64,000 nucleotides of DNA from Acrocarpospora catenulata (GCF_018476525.1 NZ_JAHCST010000046.1:1-64000); one strand, 5' to 3'; positions 1 through 8,043 are shown, counted from the stretch's first letter. Program-made: numbers and translations. The notes: generated by a model from the sequence alone, not told the origin.

Positions 1-303
1 GACGCCCTTCCGATCTGCGGTGGAGCCGAGCAGGCCGCCCGCGACCGCGCCCAGGTGGGCTGACGGCGTCGCGGAGGGGGTGGGCGAGGTTGCCGCCGGG
101 GTGGGGCCGGCCGGTGCGAACGCCTCCTGGTCGGACGTCTGATCGGACAGCGCGGCCGGGCGGGGGAAGAGCGGTTGCGGGGCGTCGCCGGAGTTGATCG
201 CCAGCCAGATGCCGGTGCCCGCGGTGACGAGCACGGTGGCGGCGCCCGTGGCGGCCAGTAACGTCCTGGGCCAGGTGGCAGGTGATCGAGAGAAGTCCGG
301 CAA
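1..303 (-). CDS. Partial secreted or membrane-anchored protein (N-terminal part)
   Basis: An open frame runs off the left edge and gives the first 101 residues of a protein. No ATG or GTG lies in a good position. The best start is a TTG at 301-303, preceded on the minus strand by a GAAAGAG ribosome-binding-like stretch. Residues about 12-36 form a hydrophobic segment (TLLAATGAATVLVTAGTGIWLAI) that would act as a signal anchor; the rest is rich in Pro, Ala, Ser and Thr, like an extracellular linker. The gene is divergent from the CAP lipoprotein gene at 418, so the 114 bases between them should hold both promoters. The functional domain is outside the window, so I assign no function. Confidence 0.5.
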   Translation of the reverse strand, partial: MPDFSRSPATWPRTLLAATGAATVLVTAGTGIWLAINSGDAPQPLFPRPAALSDQTSDQEAFAPAGPTPAATSPTPSATPSAHLGAVAGGLLGSTADRKGV

Positions 304-417
304 TGTCGTGACTCTTTCGTGATTCTTGTGCGGCGAATTCGTTACTGGGGCTAGTGTGGTCGCTCATCCGCGCGAGCGGCGCGGATATTCGTGAAGACGT
401 CCGCAGGAGGTTTCCCC

Positions 418-1020
418 ATGCCCCGCACGCTGGTGACCGTGATGATGGTCGCCGTCGTCGGCGGATGCGGGGGCAACGGGGTGGTCGCCGCCGGGGATCT
501 GACCGAGGAGTCGCCGGTTCCGGTGGATTCGTTCGTCGTGCCCACACCGTACGGGGAGCGGGATACGCCGCGGCGTAAGGCGACCAAATCGGATGGGATC
601 CGGGCCGGTTCCGGTGGGGAGAGCCGGACGGCGGCGGCCATGCGGTCGGCGGAGGACGAGGCGGTGCGGCTGACCAACGTGGTCCGGCGGCGGGAGGGGT
701 GCCGTCCGTTGCGTACCGACGAGAGGTTACGGGTGGCGGCGCGGGGGCACTCAGCGGAGATGGCGGCGCGGGGCTATCTCGGTCACGAGTCCCTTGACGG
801 GCGCTCGCCCTGGGATCGGATCAAGGAGGCGGGGTACGCGTATCCGGCCGCGGAGAACCTCGCGCAGGGGCCGCGGGGGGCGCGGGCGGTGGTGAACGCC
901 TGGCTGGAAAGTCCCCGGCACCGGACCAACCTCGTCAACTGCCGGTTGCGGGCGATCGGGGTCGGGGTACGGCTCGGGGTCGGCGGGCCCTGGTGGACCC
1001 AGGACTTCGGGTACCGCTGA
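418..1020 (+). CDS. CAP (SCP/PR1-like) domain lipoprotein
   Basis: A 200-residue exported protein. The N-terminus has a short hydrophobic segment ending in a lipobox (VVGGC, Cys17), so it is probably a membrane-anchored lipoprotein outside the cell. Residues about 80-200 form a CAP domain: the EAVRLTNVVRRREG helix, His111, the GHES motif (His123), the AENLA motif (Glu146), and W-x-ESPRHR-x-N (His168). These match the usual cavity residues of the family. Between anchor and domain is a variable polar linker. The start at 418 follows a clear AGGAGG seven bases upstream; the frame is open back to 391 without such a site. Bacterial CAP proteins are widespread, but their substrates are mostly unknown. 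Confidence 0.85.
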   Translation: MPRTLVTVMMVAVVGGCGGNGVVAAGDLTEESPVPVDSFVVPTPYGERDTPRRKATKSDGIRAGSGGESRTAAAMRSAEDEAVRLTNVVRRREGCRPLRTDERLRVAARGHSAEMAARGYLGHESLDGRSPWDRIKEAGYAYPAAENLAQGPRGARAVVNAWLESPRHRTNLVNCRLRAIGVGVRLGVGGPWWTQDFGYR

Positions 1021-1177
1021 TTCGCCCCCCGGTTCGCCCCTGATTTGCCGCTGATTTGCCCCGAAATCTACCTAAAACGCCATTTTTGTGCATCCCTTTC
1101 GCATTTTGGCTAACCTGGCGGGACCCTCGGGAAGCCGTGAGGCTTCCCTCACAACAGCACCCCCAGGAGTTTCGATC

Positions 1178-1702
1178 ATGGATCGTACTGAAGTCATGCA
1201 CATAGGCGAGGGTCCTCCCGCGCCCAACGGCCGGAAGCGGCCCCGATCACGGGGCAACCCCCGGACCGTCCTGCTCGGCGCCGCCGTGCTGGTGGCGGCC
1301 CTGGCCGGGGGCGGCATCGTGTACGCGGTGACGGGCAACGACGCCCCGGCCGCGCAGCAGAACCCGGCCACCCCGCCCACCTCGTCCTCGGACGTTCCGG
1401 CCGACGAACTGTCCGCCGAGGAGCAGCCCGCGGACGAGGCCCCCGCCGACGAGCCCGGCTCCGGCGAGGCCGCCAACCCCGACCAGTCCGGCACCGCCCA
1501 GGGCGGCGGAACCGGCCAACCGGCAGGCAACTCCGGCGGCAACAGCGGAAACACCGCCAAGGACCCCTCAGCCACCGCCCCCAAGAATCCCTCCTCCACC
1601 AAGCCGAAGCCCACCCAAGCCCCCGGCGACAACCTCGACGAGATCGACCGCGGCAACGGCGCCGGCGCCGTCGAACCCCAGGGCCCAGTAGGCGGCTACT
1701 GA
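1178..1702 (+). CDS. Single-pass membrane protein with low-complexity extracellular tail
   Basis: A 174-residue protein with a basic cytoplasmic N-terminus (residues 1-30), one membrane segment at about 31-51, and a long extracellular tail made of Pro, Ala, Asp, Glu, Gly, Ser and Thr. The tail contains acidic PADE/ADEAPADEP-like runs and Gly-Asn-Ser-rich stretches. No folded domain is recognisable. The ATG at 1178 is chosen because AGGAG lies ten bases before it; an upstream in-frame ATG at 1088 lacks a site. Composition suggests a cell-wall spanning or surface-exposed spacer. The function is unknown. Confidence 0.7.
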   Translation: MDRTEVMHIGEGPPAPNGRKRPRSRGNPRTVLLGAAVLVAALAGGGIVYAVTGNDAPAAQQNPATPPTSSSDVPADELSAEEQPADEAPADEPGSGEAANPDQSGTAQGGGTGQPAGNSGGNSGNTAKDPSATAPKNPSSTKPKPTQAPGDNLDEIDRGNGAGAVEPQGPVGGY

Positions 1703-1707
1703 TCCCG

Positions 1708-1800
1708 TGTGTTTCCCCCGGGTTCCCTGTGTTCCTCGGGTTCGATGTGTTCCTCGGGTTCGATGTGTTCCTCGGGTTCGCTGTGTTCCCGCGGGTTCCC
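1708..1800. repeat. 18-bp tandem repeat array
   Basis: About four and a half copies of an 18-bp unit (TGTGTTCCTCGGGTTCGA) lie in tandem just after the stop of the membrane protein gene. Copies at 1728-1745 and 1746-1763 are identical, 1764-1781 differs at the last base, and 1782-1799 is more diverged. A looser copy precedes them. Being a multiple of three, the array keeps all frames open, which explains long spurious frames across it. Confidence 0.85.
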
Positions 1801-1895
1801 CGGATTCGGGATTCCTGTGTTCCCTGTGACTGACCCTGCGTGTGGCACCCGGTCGGCAAGGCCATAGCCGTCCAGGCTCCACACCCCAGATATCC

Positions 1896-2004
1896 GGCGA
1901 GGCGGGCAGATATGCCCGCCTCGCCTGGTTTCAACGCATGCTGACAGGGAACATCTGTCGCCCAAGTTGGTCCGTGCGGGGCGGTTTCCGCACGGGCCAC
2001 TTGG
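1896..2004. other. Two strong hairpins in the intergenic region
   Basis: Hairpin 1 (1896-1925) has a perfect 13-bp stem (GGCGAGGCGGGCA with its complement) and a GATA loop. Hairpin 2 (1962-2004) pairs CCAAGT with ACTTGG outside and CCGTGCGG with CCGCACGG inside. Neither is followed by a T run on either strand. They could be rho-independent-like terminators of the high-GC type for the upstream gene, or part of a structured RNA. With the arrays on both sides, the 635-base stretch 1703-2337 has no credible gene. Confidence 0.6.
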
Positions 2005-2029
2005 CTTTCCGGCCACCGGAGCCGCCTGG

Positions 2030-2334
2030 TGGGGGAGGCTCCCGGGGCGCCGGAACTGTCGGTTGGAGAGGCTTCCGGGGCGCCGGGGCTGTCAGTGACA
2101 GGCTCGACGCCGCCCGGCGTCGCGTCGACGCCCAGCTCCGGCACGCGCGGCTGATGGGCGGGGGAGGTTTCCGGGATGCCGGGACTGTCGGTGGGGGAGG
2201 CTTCCGGGGTACCGGGACTGTCGGTGGGGGAGGCTTCCGGGGTACCGGGACTGTCGGTGGGGGAGGCTTCCGGGGTACCGGGACTGTCGGTGGGGGAGGT
2301 TTCCGGAGTACCGGAACTGTCGGTGGGGGAGAGC
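2030..2334. repeat. 33-bp tandem repeat array upstream of ogt
   Basis: The unit is 33 bp, with the core CCGGGACTGTCGGTGGGGGA. Two diverged copies lie at about 2030-2098 and five closely matching copies at about 2158-2334, separated by a non-repeat spacer. Every copy contains a GGGGGAGG-like stretch, and the last one supplies the ribosome-binding site of the ogt gene. In the ogt frame the array would read as 11-residue units (PGLSVGEASGV). Whether it is translated is unclear. Confidence 0.85.
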
Positions 2335-2337
2335 AGA

Positions 2338-2862
2338 ATGGGGGTCATGGAAGAGACGGTCGCGTTCGGCACCGTGCCGACCGTGCTGGGCATGGTTCTG
2401 GCGGTTGTCACCCCGGTGGGAGTGGCCGGCACGGCGTTCCGCGACTCACCCCGGCTCCGGGAACGCTTCGCCGACCGGCTGGGCCTGACCGTCACCGACG
2501 ATCCCGCCCGCACCGAACAGGCCCGCTCCGAACTGGCCGCCTATTTCGCGGGTTCCCTCCGCGAGTTCACGGTCCCCCTCGACTGGCGCCTGACAACCCG
2601 CGCCCAACGCCGCGTCCTCGGCCTCCTGTACGAAACCGTCCCCTACGGCAAGTCCCTCACCTACGGCGACCTGGCCACCGAAACCGGCGTCCCCGCCCGA
2701 GGCATCGGCGCCATCATGGGCAGCAACCCCATCCCCATCATCGTCCCCTGCCACCGCGTCCTGGCAGGCGACGGCCTCGGCGGCTTCAGCGGCGGCGACG
2801 GCCTCGAATCCAAACGCTGGCTCCTCACCCACGAGGGCCAACTCCCCATGACTCTGTTCTGA
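2338..2862 (+). CDS. ogt: Methylated-DNA--protein-cysteine methyltransferase (O6-alkylguanine repair)
   Basis: A 174-residue suicide repair enzyme that moves alkyl groups from O6-alkylguanine in DNA to its own cysteine. The C-terminal half (about 85-174) has the family core: the helix RAQRRVLGLLYETVPYGKSLTYGDLA, the arginine-finger region VPARGIGAIMGSNP, and the active site PCHRV with Cys138, followed by the GLGGFSGG loop. The N-terminal part is less conserved. I chose ATG 2338 because GGGGGAGAG ends about five bases before it; ATG 2347 is possible. The frame is also open through the 33-bp repeats to an ATG at 2176, which would add 54 repetitive residues; I consider that unlikely but not excluded. 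Confidence 0.88.
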   Translation: MGVMEETVAFGTVPTVLGMVLAVVTPVGVAGTAFRDSPRLRERFADRLGLTVTDDPARTEQARSELAAYFAGSLREFTVPLDWRLTTRAQRRVLGLLYETVPYGKSLTYGDLATETGVPARGIGAIMGSNPIPIIVPCHRVLAGDGLGGFSGGDGLESKRWLLTHEGQLPMTLF

Positions 2863-3026
2863 CCCCACACCGGCAAGCAATCCTCCCGAACACCGGGGTG
2901 GCAGCCGACCCTCCCGGCGGAGCCGGGCCCGGACCCGGAGGGTCACACGGGTGGGTGGGTGGGGGTTCCCCGGCAACCAATCCTTCGTGCGTCGGGGCGG
3001 TAGCCGACGGTCCGGGTGCGTAAGCG

Positions 3027-3055
3027 ACGGAGCCGTCCGGGAAGGACGGCTCCGT
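3027..3055. terminator. Terminator between convergent genes
   Basis: A perfect 12-bp stem (ACGGAGCCGTCC and its complement) with a 5-base loop lies ten bases beyond the stop of the minus-strand gene ending at 3065 and downstream of ogt. It can serve both strands. Upstream, 2880-3010 holds two imperfect copies of a segment around CAATCCT...CGGGGTGGCAGCCGA; otherwise the 2863-3064 gap is empty. Confidence 0.7.
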
Positions 3056-3064
3056 TGGGGAGGG

Positions 3065-3379
3065 TTAGTCGGGTTTGCCGTCGATTTTGTCGGCGGCGTT
3101 GCGGGCGGCGTTGGCGCCCTTGTTGATTTTGTCGTGGTACTTGCCGCCGGTCATCTGGTCCGCCTTACGGGCCGCGGTGTCGATTCCGCTCTTGACGGCG
3201 TCCTCGAGCTTCTCGCGCATGCCTTCGTGCTTCTGACCGGACTGGGTTCCGGTGGACTGGGTACGCGTCTGGCCCTGCTGGGTCTGGCCTCGGGGCGTGC
3301 CCATGTTCTGGTTGGAGGTGTGCCGCGGCTTGTGACCAACGCCGCCGAGCATCTCCCGAACCTTGTCGAAGAAAGACAT
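3065..3379 (-). CDS. MT0933-like antitoxin-type small helical protein
   Basis: A 104-residue, highly charged protein. The N-terminal part (MSFFDKVREMLGG) is followed by a Gln/Thr/Gly-rich stretch at about 25-50 and then a Lys/Ala/Asp-rich helical segment (KLEDAVKSGIDTAARKADQMTGGKYHDKINKGANAARNAADK). The GGKYHDKI motif within alternating charged helices matches the MT0933/Rv0909-like 'antitoxin' family. Family members are named after one toxin-antitoxin pair, but many copies, as here, have no toxin neighbour, so the real role may be different. It is followed by a related copy at 3437-3649, suggesting duplication. Confidence 0.7.
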   Translation of the reverse strand: MSFFDKVREMLGGVGHKPRHTSNQNMGTPRGQTQQGQTRTQSTGTQSGQKHEGMREKLEDAVKSGIDTAARKADQMTGGKYHDKINKGANAARNAADKIDGKPD

Positions 3380-3436
3380 CGTTCCCCCCGTATATCACCC
3401 GTTGGTGAATTTCCCCTCGTGTCCCCCGCAGGCGAC

Positions 3437-3649
3437 TCAGCGGTCGCGCTTCGACTTCCCAGCCTTGTCGGCAGCCTTACGGGTCGCGTCCTTGGCCTTG
3501 TTGGCCGCCTTGTCGATCTGCTCGTCGTACTTGCCGCCGGTCTTCTCCCGAGCCGCCTCGGTGGCCTTGTCGACGCCCTTGTTCGCGGCGTCCTTGGCCT
3601 TGTCGGCCTTCTCGCCCAGCTTGTCCTTGGCCTTGTCGTACATCGACAT
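3437..3649 (-). CDS. MT0933-like antitoxin-type small helical protein (second copy)
   Basis: A 70-residue protein made almost entirely of Lys, Ala, Asp and Glu in a predicted amphipathic helix (MSMYDKAKDKLGEKADKAKD...), with the same GGKYDEQIDKAANKAKDA signature as its neighbour at 3065-3379. The start ATG at 3647-3649 has GGGGGA six to seven bases upstream; the in-frame ATG five codons earlier (3664) is the alternative. No toxin gene lies beside it. It is divergent from miaA, with about 75 bases between the starts. Confidence 0.65.
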   Translation of the reverse strand: MSMYDKAKDKLGEKADKAKDAANKGVDKATEAAREKTGGKYDEQIDKAANKAKDATRKAADKAGKSKRDR

Positions 3650-3726
3650 CGTGAAATCCCCCATCTCACGGCACGATGTGGCACCGTACGTCTCATTGTT
3701 ACCCGTGAGCTTGGGACACTTACCGG

Positions 3727-4638
3727 GTGGGCGAACTACCAGTAGTCGCCGTCGTGGGCCCCACGGCGGCCGGAAAGTCCGACCTGGCCGTGGATCTGGC
3801 GCTGCGGCTGGGGGGTGAGGCGATCAACGCCGACTCCATGCAGCTTTACCGAGGAATGGACATCGGCACCGCCAAGCTGACCGTCCCCCAACAAAAAGGT
3901 GTCCAACACCATCTACTGGACATATGGGACGTTGACCACACGGCAAGCGTCGCCGAGTACCAGGAACTGGTCCGCCCGCTCATCGACGACCTCCGGTCCC
4001 GCAGCGTGCTGCCCATCCTGGTCGGCGGCTCCGGCCTGTACGTACGAGCCGCCCTGGACGAGCTGGAGTTCCCCGGCACCGACCCCGAAATCCGCGCCCG
4101 CCTCGAACGCGACCTGGCCGAACACGGCCCCGCCCCCCTCTACGCCCTGCTGGCCGAGCGCGACCCGGTGGCCGCCGAGTCGATCCTGCCCAGCAACGGC
4201 CGCCGGATCGTGCGCGCCCTGGAGGTGATCGAGTTCTCCGGCCGCCCGTTCTCCGCCACCATGCCCTCCTACGAAGCGGTCTATCCCAGCGTGCAGCTCG
4301 GCCTGGACATCCCCCGCCCGGAGCTGGACCGCCGCATCGAGATCCGGGTCGAGCGCATGTGGACGGCGGGCTTGGTGGCCGAGGTGCGCCGTCTCCGGGA
4401 ACAGGGCCTGGCCGGCGGCCTGACCGCCAGCCGCGCCCTCGGGTACGCCCAGGTGCTCCGCTTCCTGGCCGGCGAGTGCACCGAGGCGGAGGCCCAGGCC
4501 GAGACTGTCCGGGCCACCCGCAGGTTCGCCCGCCGCCAGGAGTCCTGGTTCCGCCGCGACCCCCGGGTGCGCTGGTTGCCGTACGACGCCGACGACCTTG
4601 TCGATCAAGCCGCTAGGCTGGTGACATGCGCTTCGTGA
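3727..4638 (+). CDS. miaA: tRNA dimethylallyltransferase
   Basis: MiaA adds a dimethylallyl group to N6 of adenosine 37 in tRNAs that read UNN codons. The protein has 303 residues, a normal length. It shows the nucleotide-binding loop GPTAAGKS (11-18), the DSMQLYRGMDIGTAK substrate motif, the LVGGSGLY motif, and a C-terminal TRRFARRQESWFRRDPR stretch that contacts tRNA. The start is GTG 3727. The end overlaps the dapF start by 13 bases, so the two are probably translated together. Confidence 0.95.
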   Translation: MGELPVVAVVGPTAAGKSDLAVDLALRLGGEAINADSMQLYRGMDIGTAKLTVPQQKGVQHHLLDIWDVDHTASVAEYQELVRPLIDDLRSRSVLPILVGGSGLYVRAALDELEFPGTDPEIRARLERDLAEHGPAPLYALLAERDPVAAESILPSNGRRIVRALEVIEFSGRPFSATMPSYEAVYPSVQLGLDIPRPELDRRIEIRVERMWTAGLVAEVRRLREQGLAGGLTASRALGYAQVLRFLAGECTEAEAQAETVRATRRFARRQESWFRRDPRVRWLPYDADDLVDQAARLVTCAS

Positions 4639-5447
4639 AGGGGCATGGCACCGAGAACGACTTCGTCATCGTTCCCGACCCCGAAGGGCGGCTGGACCCC
4701 TCCGCCGCCCTGGTGGCCCGGATCTGCGACCGCCGCGCGGGCATCGGCGGCGACGGCATCCTCCGGGTCGTGCCGACGAAGTTCGTGCCGGAGGCCGAGG
4801 AGCAGGCGGCCAGGGCCGAGTGGTTCATGGACTACCGCAACGCCGACGGCAGCCTGGCCGAGATGTGCGGCAACGGCATGCGGGTGTTCGCCCGATACCT
4901 GGTGGACAACGGTCTCGCCGAGCCGGGGGAGTTCGGCGTGGCCACCCGGGCCGGGATCAAGCGGGTCCGCCTCGGCCCCGTCGGCGACGTCACGGTGGAC
5001 ATGGGCCTGCCGGCGGTGCTCGGCGAGAGCCGTACCACGCTGAACGGGCGGGAGTATCGCGGGCTGGTGGTGAACGTGGGGAACCCGCACCTGGCCTGCG
5101 TGATCGACGACCCGGTGACCGAGCTGGAACTGGCCGCGCAGCCCTGGTACGACCGTTCGGTCTTCCCGGACGGGGTGAACATCGAGCTGATCAACCCGGT
5201 GGGCGACCACGCGGTGTCCATGCGGGTGTACGAGCGGGGCTCGGGCGAGACCCGCTCGTGCGGCACCGGCGCGGTGGCCACGGCCGTGGCGGCGGCCTGG
5301 GCGGCCGGGGAGCGCACCGGGATCTGGAAGGTCCGGGTCCTGGGCGGCACCCTCAAGATCACCCTGGACGGCGCCACCAGCTACCTCAGCGGCCCGGCGG
5401 TCCTGGTCGCCACCGGCGAGTACACCGACTCCGAACCCTGGGCGTAA
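4626..5447 (+). CDS. dapF: Diaminopimelate epimerase
   Basis: DapF interconverts LL- and meso-diaminopimelate, the last step before peptidoglycan cross-bridge or lysine formation. The protein has 273 residues. Both catalytic cysteines are present: Cys81 in EMCGNGMR and Cys212 in RSCGTGA. Other family motifs are GHGTENDF at the start, GIGGDGIL, and GNPHLACVID. Its start lies inside the end of miaA, an arrangement common in actinobacteria. Confidence 0.96.
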   Translation: MRFVKGHGTENDFVIVPDPEGRLDPSAALVARICDRRAGIGGDGILRVVPTKFVPEAEEQAARAEWFMDYRNADGSLAEMCGNGMRVFARYLVDNGLAEPGEFGVATRAGIKRVRLGPVGDVTVDMGLPAVLGESRTTLNGREYRGLVVNVGNPHLACVIDDPVTELELAAQPWYDRSVFPDGVNIELINPVGDHAVSMRVYERGSGETRSCGTGAVATAVAAAWAAGERTGIWKVRVLGGTLKITLDGATSYLSGPAVLVATGEYTDSEPWA

Positions 5448-5580
5448 ACGTCACCACATAAGCCGATAAAGCCCGAAAAATCGCGTCAATTGCGTACTTC
5501 GTGTCCCTGGAGACGCAAGCTCAAGGCGCGCCCGTGTACGCGTTTGGGCCAGGGTCGGTGACCTGGCAGACTGACTCCTC

Positions 5581-7863
5581 ATGGACGTTGACATCTGGTC
5601 CTGGGTGGGTGGCACCCAGCGGCAACTACATGAAGCCGGAAACGCGGGCCTGGCAATGGCGCTGGGCGACGTGCCCGCCCAGGCCCTGGAGGGGCGGTAC
5701 GGCCAGCTCGACGTCGTGGCCCCGGCCGTCGCCCAGCAGGCGGAGGAGCTGCAACAGCCCTGGCTGGAGCTGTTCGCCCGGTACTGGCACGTGATCGGCC
5801 GGGTGGGTGACCGCGCCAACGGCGCCGTCGCGCTGCCCGACGCGCGCGAGCTGGCCGAGTTCGCGGAACGCTCCGACGTGCGCGACTGCCCGGCCGCCTC
5901 GGCCGCCGCCGAGGCGCTGGCGATCACCCTGGGCAACACCGACGGTCCCGGCTACGCCTCCGAACGGCTGGCCATCCTGGGCCGCGCGCTGGGCGAGGTG
6001 GCTCCTGACTCGCTGGCCTTCTCCGGTCTCACCACGCAGTACGTGGCGGCCCTGCTCGACGCAGGCACCCCCGCCGAAGCCGTCGCCTACGCGGAGGCGG
6101 CCGTGCAGCGGCTGAACGCCGCAGGCCGGCAGGCCTCCTGGGAGTTGGGTGCCCAGTCCGCCCGCGCGCTGCTGGCCGCCGAGCGGGGGGAGGACGCGCT
6201 GGCCGCACTCGAGGCCGCCACCGGCCTCAAGCCGGACGACCCGGTGGCCAAGGCGCGCCGCGAGGCCCTGTTGCGCTCGGCGATCCTGACCGAGCTGGGC
6301 CGCATCGAGGAGGCCGTGGAGGCGCTGCCCGATCTGGACGTGGTGGGCGAGCACCCGCGCGAGTGGGTGGAGTGGGCCGCCGTGGTGCGGCTGCTGTCGA
6401 TCACCGGGTCGATCGCCAATTCCTGGCAGCTCGGCCGCATCCTGCGCCAGTGGATGAGCTACTTCGAGACGATGGGCGGCCACCGGGCCCGGTTCGAGCT
6501 GGCGCTCACCGCCGGTTACCTGGCGGTGGCCCGGCAGGGCATCTGGCAGGCCCGCCAGCTGGCCGACCTGGCCGAGGCGGTGCTGCCCGACCTGACCTCC
6601 ACCGAGGGGCTGCCGGAGCGGATCGCCCAGCTGCGGTCCGCCGCCGACGAGACCGCCGAGCCCGCGCCGCCCGGGCCGCGCGAGGAACTGGTGCAGTACT
6701 TCGACGCCGCCGACGGCCGGGTCGCCAACCCCGAGGCCTGGGTGGGCTGGCTCTGGCCGCTCTCCGGCACCGACCTGGAGGCCACCCGGCGGCACACCAC
6801 CACCCTCGGTTTCCTGGGGTACGCGCCGGTGGGCGCCGAGATCTACTGGCAGACCGTGGTGGAGAAGGGCGACCCGGCCAAGGCCGAGCAGGAGGACATC
6901 GCCTACCTGACCGGGCTGCTGATCGAGGCCGACCAGGACGACCGGGTGGTCGAGCTGGCCGCCCGGCTGCCCGAGCCGGAGAACCACCTGGCCCTGGCCC
7001 GGCTCTACCGGGCCCGCGAGCGCTGGGCGGAGACCGCCGCCGAGGCCGAGCTGGCCGTCGCCGGGGGTTCGGAGCTGGAGGGTCGCCGGCTCTGGTCCGG
7101 CGCCGTGCAGCAGCTGGGCGACAACGTCAAGGCCGGCGAGATCCTCAAGCCGGTAATGGACGCCGGTATCGGTGAGGAGGAGGACGTCTGGCGGGTGATC
7201 GTGCTCGCCACCGCCACCGAGGACTGGGCCACCGTCCGGCAGGCCGCCGCCAAGCTGGGCATGCCGCTGCAGTCCACCGAGGGGCCGATCGAGGAGGAGT
7301 GGCACCTGATCCGGGCCATCCTGCCCGCCCCGGACGGCAGCCAGCGCGAGGTGCTCGCGGTGCGCACCGGGCCCGCCACCGCCCGGCTGGCCATCCCGCA
7401 GCCGCGTGGCATGGAGTACAACGCCGGGGACATCGTGGTGGTGGACCCGCGTCCGCTGGAGCCCATCCCGGAGACCGAGGCCGAACGGGAGAGCTTCGTC
7501 ATCCCGTTCGCCGGGGTCACCATCCTGCGGCCCGGCGGCTACACCAGCTGGTTCTTCGACGGCGCCGCGCCCAGCGAGGAAGAGTGGGCCGAGTTCAACG
7601 AGCTGATGGCCGAGCGTGGCTGGCCGATGTGGGTCTACAGCGACGACAACTACAAGGTCACCCACCCCGGCACCGGTGAGCCCCTCCCCGGCGTCTTCGG
7701 CTGGATCGCCGTGCCCCCCACTGTCGACCCCTCCGAACTGGACGCGGTCCTCGACGACGCCACCGAACAGTGGGTCCACCCGCTGGCCTGGCTGGACCTC
7801 GCCCGCGAGGTGGGCGTCGAGACCGAACGCCACGAACACATCGTCAAGGAGTACGGCCTGTAG
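5581..7863 (+). CDS. Large helical-repeat (TPR-like) protein of unknown function
   Basis: A 760-residue, Ala/Leu/Glu-rich soluble protein without signal peptide or membrane segment. Most of the length (about 40-570) consists of paired helices with the spacing of tetratricopeptide-like repeats, for example DAGTPAEAVAYAEAAVQRL and AERGEDALAALEAATGLKPDDP. The last 190 residues differ: they hold a GDIVVVDPRPLEPIPETEAER segment, a FAGVTILRPGGY strand region, and a Trp-rich end (PMWVYSDDNYK, FGWIAVPP). This suggests a separate C-terminal domain I do not recognise. It is transcribed after dapF (133-base gap) and closed by a strong terminator, so it is probably monocistronic. It may be a scaffold; no enzyme motif is visible. 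Confidence 0.8.
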   Translation: MDVDIWSWVGGTQRQLHEAGNAGLAMALGDVPAQALEGRYGQLDVVAPAVAQQAEELQQPWLELFARYWHVIGRVGDRANGAVALPDARELAEFAERSDVRDCPAASAAAEALAITLGNTDGPGYASERLAILGRALGEVAPDSLAFSGLTTQYVAALLDAGTPAEAVAYAEAAVQRLNAAGRQASWELGAQSARALLAAERGEDALAALEAATGLKPDDPVAKARREALLRSAILTELGRIEEAVEALPDLDVVGEHPREWVEWAAVVRLLSITGSIANSWQLGRILRQWMSYFETMGGHRARFELALTAGYLAVARQGIWQARQLADLAEAVLPDLTSTEGLPERIAQLRSAADETAEPAPPGPREELVQYFDAADGRVANPEAWVGWLWPLSGTDLEATRRHTTTLGFLGYAPVGAEIYWQTVVEKGDPAKAEQEDIAYLTGLLIEADQDDRVVELAARLPEPENHLALARLYRARERWAETAAEAELAVAGGSELEGRRLWSGAVQQLGDNVKAGEILKPVMDAGIGEEEDVWRVIVLATATEDWATVRQAAAKLGMPLQSTEGPIEEEWHLIRAILPAPDGSQREVLAVRTGPATARLAIPQPRGMEYNAGDIVVVDPRPLEPIPETEAERESFVIPFAGVTILRPGGYTSWFFDGAAPSEEEWAEFNELMAERGWPMWVYSDDNYKVTHPGTGEPLPGVFGWIAVPPTVDPSELDAVLDDATEQWVHPLAWLDLAREVGVETERHEHIVKEYGL

Positions 7864-7870
7864 CCAAGCT

Positions 7871-7917
7871 CCAATGAAGTGGCCCCGAGACGCGATGTCT
7901 CGGGGCCACTTCATTGG
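7871..7917 (+). terminator. Perfect 21-bp stem-loop terminator
   Basis: A 21-base arm beginning CCAATGAAGTGGCCCCGAGA (7871-7891), loop GCGAT (7892-7896) and an exact complementary arm (7897-7917) follow the TPR-like gene stop by seven bases. No mismatch exists in 21 pairs. There is no T run, as is usual for high-GC actinomycete terminators. Confidence 0.85.
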
Positions 7918-8043
7918 TACGCCCATGCGCGTGATCGAATCCCTCCACTTCCGGCACACCGAAGCGCGGCATAGCGCCTGATAGTGGGAAATTTGGGCAT
8001 TTGCTATACCTAGGTTGGTGATTCTTTGACCTAGGAGTGGCCG

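Noticed and set aside
2158-2334. Possible CRISPR array
   Set aside because: The 33-bp units are directly adjacent with no unique spacers, and no cas genes are present.
1194-2513. Long minus-strand frame with SPTDSPGTPEA-type repeats
   Set aside because: It is produced by the 33-bp and 18-bp arrays, overlaps ogt and the membrane-protein gene completely, and has no ribosome-binding site.
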